Origin: Planctomycetaceae bacterium
GTDB lineage: Bacteria > Planctomycetota > Planctomycetia > Pirellulales > UBA1268
DNA length: 6,119 bases
Direction of reading: 5' to 3'
Assembly (NCBI GenBank): GCA_947464585.1
Contig: CANHYS010000152.1
Location: 1-6,119, forward strand
Of this stretch, positions 1 through 5,838 are shown piece by piece. Under the pieces are notes generated by a model. The model was not told where the DNA came from. It worked only from the letters and a program-made list of their open reading frames with translations, and made no database searches. The position numbers and the translations under genes are program-made. Position 1 is the stretch's first letter, and each line of letters opens with the position of its first letter.

Positions 1-1436
1 AGGCCGCCGAACGCATTGCCCACGCGACCGATGATGCCCGGCACGTCCTGGTGGGTAAACACCAGCAGAACGCCGTCGAGGTAGGCCTCCAGACGGTGCC
101 CCTCCAACTGCACGAGCCGCGGCATCGAGTGCCCAAACAGCGTGCCCGCAGCCCGATGGACATGGTCACCGGAGACGAGATCCACCGCCACGACTGAACT
201 AAACGCCCCGGGATCGGTCCGGCTCTGCTCGACGAGTTCGATGCCCCGGTCCCTGAGAAGCACCTCGGAGTTGACGATGTTGACATCCTCCAGCGCCGAT
301 TCGAGGAGCCCCGCCGCAAAGGCCGCGGTCACAAGCCGCGTGTTCCGCGAAGCGATCTCGCCTCGGTAGGCGATCGAGCAGGATCGTGGGGGCCCGTCCT
401 CGAGCTGGGCCAGCAGCAGACCCAACCGCCAGGCCAGATCCAGAAATCCGCGAACCCCCTCCATCGACGCCGGGTCGATGGGGCTGGAGTTGACCGAATG
501 GCGGATCGAACCGGTGGAGAGGAAGTCGACGAGCAGTCCGACGCCCTCGACGGCCACCTGCGACTGCGCCTCCTCGGTGCTGGCGCCCAAGTGGGGCGTG
601 ACCAGCACGCCGGGCATCTCAAACAGCGGACTGTCGGTGCAGGGCTCCTGCTCGAACACGTCGAGGGCCACGCCCCCGATCACACCGCGCTTGAGACCCT
701 CCACCAATGCCTTCTCGTCGTAGATGCCGCCACGGGCGCAGTTCACCAGCCGGATACCTGGCTTCAGGATGGCCAATTCGTCCATGCCGACAAGATGGCG
801 GGTGTCGTCGGTCAGCGGGGTGTGGACGGTCAGGTAATCGACCTCTGGCAACATGCCCCGCACGGTGCCCACCAATTCGATGCCCAGCTCCTTTGCCCGC
901 TCCTGAGACAGAAACGGGTCGAAGCCCATGACCCGCATGTCGAACGCCAGGGCACGCTTGGCCACCGCCTGGCCGATCCGACCGAGCCCCACGATCCCCA
1001 GCGTCTTTCCCGCCAGTTGGACGCCCATGAACTTGTTGCGATCCCAGCGATGCTGATGGAGGCTGGCGTCGGCCGCGGCAACGTTGCGGGAGAGGGCGAG
1101 GATCAACGCAAAGGTGTGCTCCGCCGTGCTGACGGTGTTGCCGGCCGGCGTGTTCATCACCACGATGCCCTGCCGCGTGGCCGCATCCTTGTCGATGTTG
1201 TCGGTGCCAACACCCGCCCGCACGATCGCCTTGAGCCGGTGATTGCCGGCGAGCGACTCCGCGGTGATCTTCACGCCACTGCGGCAGATCGCCCCGTCGT
1301 GGCGGGCCAGAGCCTCCCGCAATGCCGCGCCCGAAAGCCCGGTGACGACTTCATAGGTCACCCCCATTTCGGCAGCTGCATCGAGGAGCGCGAGACCGTC
1401 CGGACTGAGCGTGTCGAGCACGATGATCGAGGGCAT
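1..1436 (-). CDS. serA: D-3-phosphoglycerate dehydrogenase, 3'-truncated by window edge
   Basis: Oxidises 3-phosphoglycerate to 3-phosphohydroxypyruvate with NAD+, the first committed step of serine synthesis, in the cytoplasm. 478 residues are visible from an ATG at 1436. The D-2-hydroxyacid dehydrogenase fold is clear: VGTDNID near 76-82, the NAD-binding GLGRIG at 150-155, NCARGGIYDE at 232-241 with the catalytic-type Arg235, DVFEQEP at 259-265 with Glu264, and PHLGASTEEAQ from 281 with catalytic His282. Residues about 310-455 match the extra intervening domain of the long SerA form. An ACT-like start follows (VFTHQDVPGIIGRVGNAFGG, 459-478), where the window ends. The long form is usually about 530 residues, so roughly 50 are missing. 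The ACT domain is the usual seat of serine feedback inhibition in some SerA enzymes; whether it works so here is inference. It lies 59 nt after serC, probably in one operon. No strong Shine-Dalgarno precedes the ATG, but the N-terminus fits the family. Confidence 0.96.
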   Translation of the reverse strand, partial: MPSIIVLDTLSPDGLALLDAAAEMGVTYEVVTGLSGAALREALARHDGAICRSGVKITAESLAGNHRLKAIVRAGVGTDNIDKDAATRQGIVVMNTPAGNTVSTAEHTFALILALSRNVAAADASLHQHRWDRNKFMGVQLAGKTLGIVGLGRIGQAVAKRALAFDMRVMGFDPFLSQERAKELGIELVGTVRGMLPEVDYLTVHTPLTDDTRHLVGMDELAILKPGIRLVNCARGGIYDEKALVEGLKRGVIGGVALDVFEQEPCTDSPLFEMPGVLVTPHLGASTEEAQSQVAVEGVGLLVDFLSTGSIRHSVNSSPIDPASMEGVRGFLDLAWRLGLLLAQLEDGPPRSCSIAYRGEIASRNTRLVTAAFAAGLLESALEDVNIVNSEVLLRDRGIELVEQSRTDPGAFSSVVAVDLVSGDHVHRAAGTLFGHSMPRLVQLEGHRLEAYLDGVLLVFTHQDVPGIIGRVGNAFGG

Positions 1437-1495
1437 GGATTCGGGTTTCCGAAAAGGGCAGGGATGCAAAGAGTTGAGACTGTGTCCACCAGCGG

Positions 1496-2632
1496 CTAGC
1501 TGCGCTGACTCCGTTGAAACTCCAGCATATAGTCTCGCAGGGATTCGACGCCTGACAACGGCATCGCGTTGTAAATGCTGGCCCGGATGCCCCCGACCGA
1601 ACGGTGCCCCTTGAGATCGATGAGCCGACGGTCCGTGGCACCCTTGATGAATGCCTTTTCAAGCGTCTCATCGGGAAGGCGAAACGTGACGTTCATGTCG
1701 GAACGACAATCCGGACGGGCGTGGCCGGCATAGAAACCGCCAGACGCATCGAGGACGTCGTAGAGCAGCTTCGCCTTGGCGACGTTGTGGCGGTTCATGG
1801 TCGCCAGCCCACCCACGCCATCGCGGAGCCACTGGCAGACGAGCCCGAGCACATACACCGCGAAAACCGGCGGCGTGTTGGGCCGCGATCCGTTCTTGGC
1901 GTAGGTGCGATAGTCGAGCATCGTGGGCAGGTCGTCCCGGGAACGCTCGAGCAGATCCTTCCGCATGATGACGACCGTCACCCCGGCGATCCCCGCGTTC
2001 TTCTGCGCACAGGCGTAGATCAGCCCGTACTTCGACACATCGATCGGCCGCGACATGAAGTCGCTGGAACAATCGCAGACCAGCGGGGCCCCGCCACTCT
2101 CCGGGTCGTGCTTCCACTGCACTCCCTGAATCGTCTCGTTGCTCGTGACGTGCACATACTCCGCGTTGCCCGACAGCTGAATCTCGCTGGCGGCTGGAAG
2201 CCGGTCGTAGGCCGTGGCACCGCCATCCCACGCCACGTGCACCTTGCCCTCCCGCCGCGCCTCCTTGGCGCCGGTCTGCCCCCAGGTGCCGGTGAGGATG
2301 TAATCAGCAGCCCCCTGGCGACTGCGGAGGAGGTTCATCGGCACCATGGAAAACTGAAGACTTGCGCCGCCCTGCATGAGGAGCACTTCGTAGTCATCCC
2401 CGATCCCCAACAGCTGCCGTAATGCTTGGAGCGTGTCCTCCAGGATCCGGTCGAAGGCCGGACTGCGGTGGCTGATCTCGAGCACGGACATGCCCACACC
2501 CGGCAGGGAGAGCATTTCATCCCGCGCCCGCTCCAACACCTCCAGCGGCAAGACCGCTGGGCCTGGCGAGAAGTTGTAAACTCGTTCGGTCGCCGACCCG
2601 ATACTGCGGTCCGTCACTGGCTGGTACTCCAT
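1496..2632 (-). CDS. serC: Phosphoserine aminotransferase
   Basis: PLP enzyme that transfers the amino group of glutamate to 3-phosphohydroxypyruvate, giving O-phosphoserine (step two of serine synthesis). Counted from the ATG at 2632 the protein has 378 residues, near the usual 360-ish. Family signatures in order: VYNFSPGPAVLP (18-29), LPGVGMSVLEISHRS (43-57), GGASLQF (88-94, phosphate/PLP contact), DCSSDFMSRPID (187-198), GLIYACAQKNAG (203-214) with the PLP lysine Lys211, and HRSVGGIRASIYNAMP (343-358) near the end. The start is uncertain. An in-frame GTG at 2656 lies upstream with no well-placed ribosome site. ATG 2632 also lacks one. An in-frame GTG at 2617 has a GGAG nine bases before it and would give a 373-residue protein beginning 11 residues before VYNF. 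It is followed by serA after 59 nt. The product identity is secure; only the first few residues are in doubt. Confidence 0.95.
   Translation of the reverse strand: MEYQPVTDRSIGSATERVYNFSPGPAVLPLEVLERARDEMLSLPGVGMSVLEISHRSPAFDRILEDTLQALRQLLGIGDDYEVLLMQGGASLQFSMVPMNLLRSRQGAADYILTGTWGQTGAKEARREGKVHVAWDGGATAYDRLPAASEIQLSGNAEYVHVTSNETIQGVQWKHDPESGGAPLVCDCSSDFMSRPIDVSKYGLIYACAQKNAGIAGVTVVIMRKDLLERSRDDLPTMLDYRTYAKNGSRPNTPPVFAVYVLGLVCQWLRDGVGGLATMNRHNVAKAKLLYDVLDASGGFYAGHARPDCRSDMNVTFRLPDETLEKAFIKGATDRRLIDLKGHRSVGGIRASIYNAMPLSGVESLRDYMLEFQRSQRS
2627..2630 (-). promoter_or_regulatory. Candidate Shine-Dalgarno for a GTG start of serC at 2617
   Basis: The minus strand reads GGAG here, nine bases before an in-frame GTG at 2617-2615. 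The same GGAG-plus-nine spacing precedes the FHA gene. The motif overlaps the alternative ATG start at 2632, so the two starts cannot both be optimally used. It argues for the shorter serC form, but GTG starts are rarer than ATG starts. Confidence 0.4.
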
Positions 2633-2678
2633 CCCGGCCTGCCCGCACCCTCTCACCGCTTGCTACCAGCGGCTGTCT

Positions 2679-2695
2679 CCCTGAGTCGATCAGGG
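2679..2695. repeat. Perfect 6-bp inverted repeat upstream of serC
   Basis: CCCTGA (2679-2684) and TCAGGG (2690-2695) are exact reverse complements around a 5-base centre, GTCGA. The element lies in the gap before serC, 46 bases upstream of the ATG at 2632. No T-run follows it on either strand, so it is not an intrinsic terminator. It could be an operator or a small hairpin in the serC leader. A 6-bp match can arise by chance. Confidence 0.4.
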
Positions 2696-2764
2696 TTGCG
2701 TCCACAAACCGATGGTCGGACGTGTACGAGAGTCGGCACCTTGGGCCGGAAAGCCGGGAGGCCG

Positions 2765-2790
2765 AGCGGGCAGAATAAAAGCCGCCCGCT
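2765..2790. repeat. GC-stem, AT-loop hairpin after the TPR gene
   Basis: AGCGGGC (2765-2771) and GCCCGCT (2784-2790) form a perfect 7-bp stem around a 12-base A-rich (plus strand) loop. It begins seven bases past the TPR stop codon in the direction of transcription. The T-rich stretch on the mRNA strand is inside the loop rather than after the stem, so this is not a classical intrinsic terminator. It may still slow or end transcription, or protect the 3' end of the TPR transcript. It resembles the hairpin at 4025-4050 in stem sequence. Confidence 0.5.
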
Positions 2791-2797
2791 GCATTGG

Positions 2798-3550
2798 TCA
2801 ACGGGACACGTTTCCCGGCGGCGTGGGGGCGGCGTACACCGCGGGCGAGAGTGGTGCCGCGGACGTGGGCATCGCTGCCATCCGGGACGCCCCGGTCTGG
2901 GACGCCGAGAGCGTGGCAGCCCGTGCCGCCACCGTCGGCTGCTGCGGATCGACGGCGAGGGCGCGGCTGTAGTTGGCAAGGGCCTGCGGGGAATCCCCCT
3001 GCGACTCCCGAATCTGCCCCAGCGCCACCATCGCGCGGGGGTTGTTGGGGGCGATCGCCAGGCTGTCGATCAGGTGGTTTTCAGCCTCCCTCAGGTCGCC
3101 GTGTTCCTGGCAGAGGCGGGCCATCTCGATCTGAGGATTCGGATTCCCAGGCTGCCGCTGGGCCCACTGCTGCAGCTGGGCCATCGCCTCGTCCCGGCGG
3201 TCCTCCTCGACGAGCAGCACGGCCAGCCCGCGTTGACAGGCCTCGTGGTTCGGATTTCGGGCGAGGCAGAGGTGGTAATACTGCTCGGCAGTCTGAAGTT
3301 CTGCGGGGCGTCCGAACAGCTTGGCCTGTTGGTGGTAGGTGGCCCCGAGGTTGTAAAAGCAGTCGGCATTGCCAGGCTGCTTGGCCAATGCCTGCTGAAA
3401 ATGATCCACCGCCCCCAGATAGTTGCCCTGCTGGTAGAGCTGCACGCCGGCCGCGTTGTCGTTCCGCGCAATCCCGCCGCAACCGCAGGCCGCGAGGCAG
3501 ACGATGCAGGCGAGAACCGGAATGGTGATGCTGTGGTCAGCCGCGGGCAT
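2798..3550 (-). CDS. TPR-repeat lipoprotein
   Basis: A 250-residue protein of unknown specific role, probably a membrane-anchored scaffold. The N-terminus (MPAADHSITI, then a hydrophobic stretch to residue 21) is a lipoprotein signal with lipobox LAAC at 19-22, making Cys22 the likely lipidated residue; further cysteines sit at 15, 18 and 24. About five tetratricopeptide repeats follow at roughly 31-61, 63-100, 102-135, 138-169 and 171-203. The second is slightly expanded (LFGRPAELQ insert). Each shows the usual G/A/Y pattern and a Pro-Gly-Asn or Pro-Asn-Asn turn. Residues about 213-250 are an Ala/Pro/Ser-rich, probably disordered tail. The start at 3550 is chosen for the GGAGGG five bases upstream and the signal peptide; an upstream extension to 3649 is only open frame. 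TPRs mediate protein-protein contacts, and no enzymatic motif is seen. I recall similar TPR proteins in planctomycetes, but this was not searched. Confidence 0.9.
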   Translation of the reverse strand: MPAADHSITIPVLACIVCLAACGCGGIARNDNAAGVQLYQQGNYLGAVDHFQQALAKQPGNADCFYNLGATYHQQAKLFGRPAELQTAEQYYHLCLARNPNHEACQRGLAVLLVEEDRRDEAMAQLQQWAQRQPGNPNPQIEMARLCQEHGDLREAENHLIDSLAIAPNNPRAMVALGQIRESQGDSPQALANYSRALAVDPQQPTVAARAATLSASQTGASRMAAMPTSAAPLSPAVYAAPTPPGNVSR

Positions 3551-3555
3551 GTTCG

Positions 3556-3561
3556 CCCTCC
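3556..3561 (-). promoter_or_regulatory. Strong Shine-Dalgarno of the TPR lipoprotein gene
   Basis: The minus strand reads GGAGGG, five bases before the ATG at 3550. It is the best ribosome-binding site in the window. It fixes the start at the signal peptide and excludes the 33-residue upstream extension. Confidence 0.75.
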
Positions 3562-3666
3562 GAAACCGCCGCCCGGCCGGGAAGATCCACCGGGGCGACA
3601 GGGGGCAGAACCGTACCCTCCGTCCCCACCGCACAACAACCCCAGCCAAGCCGTTTCCACTCGCGT

Positions 3667-3921
3667 TCAGGCGTTTTCCACACGAACGTAACCAAGCGAA
3701 CGAACCACTTCGAGCAGTTCGCTGCAGGTCGGAAAAGGTCGGCTATTCCGCCGCTTGTACTGCTCGACAGCCTGCATGAATTCCAGTTCTTCCGGCTGAT
3801 AATCCCGTTCACACGTGGTCGGATCGACGTGCCGGCGGCGGCTGCTGGCACGGCCGGCGGCGGCCGCGGCGATGGCACGGCGGCTGGAGCGGGGGGGCTT
3901 CGGCAGGGCGGAGGTCGTCAT
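3667..3921 (-). CDS. Small conserved-type protein of unknown function (84 aa)
   Basis: I do not recognise a named function. The protein has two parts. Residues 1-33 are basic and Ala/Arg/Ser-rich ([20 protein letters not shown], then [10 protein letters not shown]), probably disordered and possibly nucleic-acid or membrane binding. Residues 41-80 look folded and helical: [20 protein letters not shown], then [20 protein letters not shown]. The second part resembles short hypothetical proteins I recall from planctomycetes with a YKR-RPFPT-SE-LEV-LGY pattern. The pattern (a helix, a Pro-Phe-Pro-Thr turn, another helix ending in Leu-Gly-Tyr) could be a small helix-turn-helix-like unit, but that is inference. 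The start at 3921 is supported by AGGA eight bases upstream; an extension to 4083 is open frame only and reads as non-protein-like sequence. The next gene (TPR) starts 116 nt downstream. No signal peptide or membrane segment is present. Confidence 0.8.
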   Translation of the reverse strand: MTTSALPKPPRSSRRAIAAAAAGRASSRRRHVDPTTCERDYQPEELEFMQAVEQYKRRNSRPFPTCSELLEVVRSLGYVRVENA

Positions 3922-3929
3922 CGGAGGAT

Positions 3930-3933
3930 TCCT
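3930..3933 (-). promoter_or_regulatory. Shine-Dalgarno of the 84-residue protein gene
   Basis: AGGA on the minus strand, eight bases before the ATG at 3921. Together with the conserved-looking C-terminal block it supports an 84-residue product rather than the 138-residue open frame starting at 4083. Confidence 0.55.
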
Positions 3934-4024
3934 GGGGGATAAAGAAGATGGGGTGGCTGGCGAAGAAATGCCCGTCGGGCAATCTCTACCGGAAGTATGC
4001 GCCACAACGACCAGGCAAGATGAG

Positions 4025-4050
4025 GCGGGCAGGGAAAATAATTCGCCCGC
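4025..4050. repeat. GC-stem, AT-loop hairpin after the FHA gene
   Basis: GCGGGC (4025-4030) and GCCCGC (4045-4050) form a perfect 6-bp stem around a 14-base AT-rich loop. It lies about 63 bases past the FHA stop in the 192-nt gap before the small gene. Both this element and the one at 2765-2790 share GCGGGCAG on the plus strand, an A-rich loop and GCCCGC. It could mark the end of the FHA transcript, but no T-run follows the stem. The rest of the gap (3934-4113) shows nothing else I can support. Confidence 0.45.
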
Positions 4051-4113
4051 GCAGCCCGCATAACCGAACTCAACGGCCTCCATCGGCCCGCTTGGGGCCT
4101 GGCCGGAGTCGTT

Positions 4114-4776
4114 CTAGCGCTTTCCGAAGAACTTCTTGAGAGCCTCTGCGGCTGCGTCCTTGGAATTGTCCGTCTTCGACGCCCTTGCCTCTGGCGGCAG
4201 GCTGCCGGGACGCGCCCGAGCTTCGAGCAACGCACCGATGCCGGAGGCGGCGGCCAAGGCCGACACCGAGGAATCCCCGGTTGCAACCGCCGGTTCCGCA
4301 CCGACCGGCACGGAACTCACCGACGAACCATCCGCTCCATGTCCGGCAGCGGGGGCGGCCGCGGCAGCCACTTCGGCCACACTCACGGTCTGGGTCGTAT
4401 CGAACATCCCGGCAGGCTCATCGTCAGCCATCAGCCATCGGGAAACGTCGTCCATGGGGGGGGCAGCCGGCGCTGGCGCCGGCGCGGCACACGACACCTT
4501 CAGCTCGAGCGGTCCCACGCGAACGATATCGCCATCCGCAACGGTTACTTTGGCGCCGATCCTGACGCCATTCACGTAGGTGCCGTTGCGGCTCTTGAGG
4601 TCCTCGACGGTCACGCTGCCGGATTCTTCGACCACGGCACAATGGCGGCGGCTGACCTCCTCGCCCAACGGCCGCACATCACACTCCTCGGCACGGCCAA
4701 TCAACAGCTTGCCATGCTTGAGTGCAATCGATCGGCCCGCGCTCTTTCCTGAAGCAACGACCAATTTCGCGACCAT
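4114..4776 (-). CDS. FHA-domain protein
   Basis: A 220-residue cytoplasmic protein with an N-terminal forkhead-associated domain (about residues 2-95), a phosphothreonine-binding module. The diagnostic residues are present: IGR at 26-28, Ser42 and His45 in VSRRHC, and LKSRNGTYVNG at 60-70 with Asn64, Gly65 and Asn69. The binding site therefore looks intact. After it come an Ala/Pro-rich segment, DDVSRWLMADDEPAG (109-123), a Thr-rich FDTTQTVSV (125-133), a long low-complexity Ala/Ser/Val linker, and a basic C-terminal helix, EALKKFFGKR (211-220). No kinase, transcription or transmembrane domain is attached, so it is probably an adaptor read by a Ser/Thr kinase pathway; this is inference. The start at 4776 is chosen because GGAG lies nine bases upstream and the domain begins there. 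An ATG at 4797 and a TTG at 4806 are in frame but lack a ribosome site. A candidate promoter lies about 105 nt upstream. Confidence 0.93.
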   Translation of the reverse strand: MVAKLVVASGKSAGRSIALKHGKLLIGRAEECDVRPLGEEVSRRHCAVVEESGSVTVEDLKSRNGTYVNGVRIGAKVTVADGDIVRVGPLELKVSCAAPAPAPAAPPMDDVSRWLMADDEPAGMFDTTQTVSVAEVAAAAAPAAGHGADGSSVSSVPVGAEPAVATGDSSVSALAAASGIGALLEARARPGSLPPEARASKTDNSKDAAAEALKKFFGKR

Positions 4777-4785
4777 GGAATGGTG

Positions 4786-4789
4786 CTCC
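4786..4789 (-). promoter_or_regulatory. Shine-Dalgarno of the FHA gene
   Basis: GGAG on the minus strand, nine bases before the ATG at 4776. It decides between this start and the in-frame ATG at 4797, which is preceded only by a pyrimidine-rich stretch. Confidence 0.55.
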
Positions 4790-4880
4790 GAATCCATAGG
4801 GGGCAAAAGGAAATGCCGCCCACAGAAGAACGTTGTGGATCGAACCTGCGGAAAACCCCGGACAGAAAAGACTGTCGTTT

Positions 4881-4910
4881 ATATTACTCTCCCGCAACCC
4901 CCCACGCCAA
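4881..4910 (-). promoter_or_regulatory. Candidate sigma-70-type promoter for the FHA gene
   Basis: On the minus strand TTGGCG (4910-4905) and TAATAT (4886-4881) are separated by 18 bases; each matches the consensus at four of six positions. A TATAAA overlaps the second box at 4883-4878. This is the most AT-rich spot in the gap and lies just after the lipoate-family gene, which fits a new transcription unit beginning here with a leader of about 95 bases. A short inverted repeat, GACAG-6-CTGTC, at 4861-4876 would fall at about the transcript start. The call rests on motif resemblance alone. Confidence 0.3.
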
Positions 4911-4963
4911 CAGGTCACGTTCTCGGCCCGGATCAAGAATCAAGCCGCCGTTTCGCAATGAAC

Positions 4964-4976
4964 GCGCCAGCGGCGC
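4964..4976 (-). terminator. Weak terminator-like hairpin after the lipoate-family gene
   Basis: GCGCC (4964-4968) and GGCGC (4972-4976) form a tight 5-bp GC stem with a 3-base loop, 24 bases past the stop codon at 5001. On the mRNA strand it is followed by GTTCATT, only mildly T-rich. Its position before the candidate FHA promoter fits a terminator, but the short stem makes this a weak call. Confidence 0.25.
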
Positions 4977-5000
4977 ACGGGGAACGACCCCCTCAAACGT

Positions 5001-5828
5001 TCATCGGCGGGCCGTCCACCATTCCTCACGAAATCGCGAGGCCTGCGCCGCAACCTCCGACTCCCGCCCCCGGAGAAAGGGGGTGTCTTCTTCGAAAAGC
5101 ATGGCCCCGAGTCCGTGGGCGATCCGCCGCCCCCACGCATGGGACAGGACCGCCTCGTCAGGCACCTCCAGCCCAACCGCGAGGTCGGCCACGGCCGGAT
5201 GGGAGGCCGGACTCCCCACGGTGGTGTTGTGGCGGAGTAACAGGCTGCCGTGCTGCAGCACGACGCTGGCGAGCCGCCGCTGGGCACTTCCCATGATCTT
5301 GCTGGGGGGACCTTCCGCGGGCCCTGCCATGACGAGGTCGCCACTGGCCCGCCGGTCAAAACAGAAGAACTGCGACTCGTCATGCGATGGACGATCAGCC
5401 GCGACAGCCGGAACTCTCACCCCGCTCGAGACCGCCGCCGAGCCTCCAGCGGGATGGGGCCAGGCTCGAATCCCAAGGTCGGCGAGCACCTCCACCATGG
5501 CGCCGTGCAGGGCGTCGTAAAACACCTGGGGCGACGCCCCCCACGGATGACTCTTCGGCACGGCAGCCGCATAGGTCAGGTCGCTCCCGTGGACGATGGC
5601 GCCGCCGCCGCTGGGCCGCCGCACGAGCGGTACGCCGCGGATCGCTTCCACCTGCCGGGCGTCGCCGATCTTCTGAAAACCGCCGAGCGAGATGGTCGTG
5701 TCCGACCATCCATAGAACCGCAGCACGAGGCTGCCGCGACGCTCGGCCTCCGCTGCCAGGCATTCGTCGGCTGCCATGTTGGTGGGGCCGTCTGCCTCGC
5801 CGTCCCACCAGATCGTGAGCGTATTCAC
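5001..5828 (-). CDS. Lipoate/octanoate transferase of the LipM/LplA family
   Basis: Attaches octanoyl (from acyl-ACP) or lipoyl groups to carrier proteins, most likely the GcvH encoded just upstream. 275 residues from a GTG at 5828, close to the LipM-type length. Family signatures: GPTNMAADECLAAEAE (14-29), RFYGWSDTTISLGGFQ (37-52), the ligand-binding RRPSGGGAIVHGSDLTY (70-86), CFDRRASGDLV (156-166), and KIMGSAQRR (177-185) leading to VVLQHGSLLL (189-198). Lys177 is at the conserved family position. Cys156 in a CFD context matches my memory of the catalytic cysteine of LipM octanoyltransferases and favours an acyl-transferase over an ATP-dependent LplA ligase, though the assignment is not certain. 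The GTG lies 10 bases after the gcvH stop; no clear Shine-Dalgarno is seen, which fits translational coupling. The same frame is open further upstream to 6071, but that part overlaps gcvH and has no family similarity. Loss of GcvH loading would disable glycine cleavage. Confidence 0.9.
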   Translation of the reverse strand: MNTLTIWWDGEADGPTNMAADECLAAEAERRGSLVLRFYGWSDTTISLGGFQKIGDARQVEAIRGVPLVRRPSGGGAIVHGSDLTYAAAVPKSHPWGASPQVFYDALHGAMVEVLADLGIRAWPHPAGGSAAVSSGVRVPAVAADRPSHDESQFFCFDRRASGDLVMAGPAEGPPSKIMGSAQRRLASVVLQHGSLLLRHNTTVGSPASHPAVADLAVGLEVPDEAVLSHAWGRRIAHGLGAMLFEEDTPFLRGRESEVAAQASRFREEWWTARR

Positions 5829-5838
5829 GGCGAGCCGA

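Noticed and set aside
1441..1452. Small TCGG-GTTT-CCGA inverted repeat between serC and serA
   Set aside because: Only a 4-bp stem, with no T-run after it; too weak to call a terminator or attenuator inside an apparent operon.
498..1499. 333-codon plus-strand open frame
   Set aside because: Lies antisense to serA, whose signatures are clear. The translation is His/Asp/Arg-rich with no family motif; such frames are common opposite GC-rich genes.
1604..2422. 272-codon plus-strand open frame
   Set aside because: Fully antisense to serC, with no recognisable domain or good ribosome site.
3572..3581. CCCGGCCGGG perfect palindrome before the TPR gene
   Set aside because: A 10-bp GC-only palindrome is expected by chance in such GC-rich DNA and has no further context.
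2426..3691. 421-codon plus-strand open frame
   Set aside because: Spans the start of serC, an intergenic gap with hairpins and the whole TPR gene on the other strand. Its composition is that of an antisense shadow.
3922..4083. 54-residue N-terminal extension of the 84-residue protein
   Set aside because: Runs through the intergenic hairpin and looks unlike protein sequence, while a Shine-Dalgarno and good start exist at 3921.
4837..4846. GGTTCGATCC on the minus strand, resembling a tRNA T-loop
   Set aside because: The flanking bases cannot form the 5-bp T-stem, and no acceptor stem or anticodon arm is found around it.
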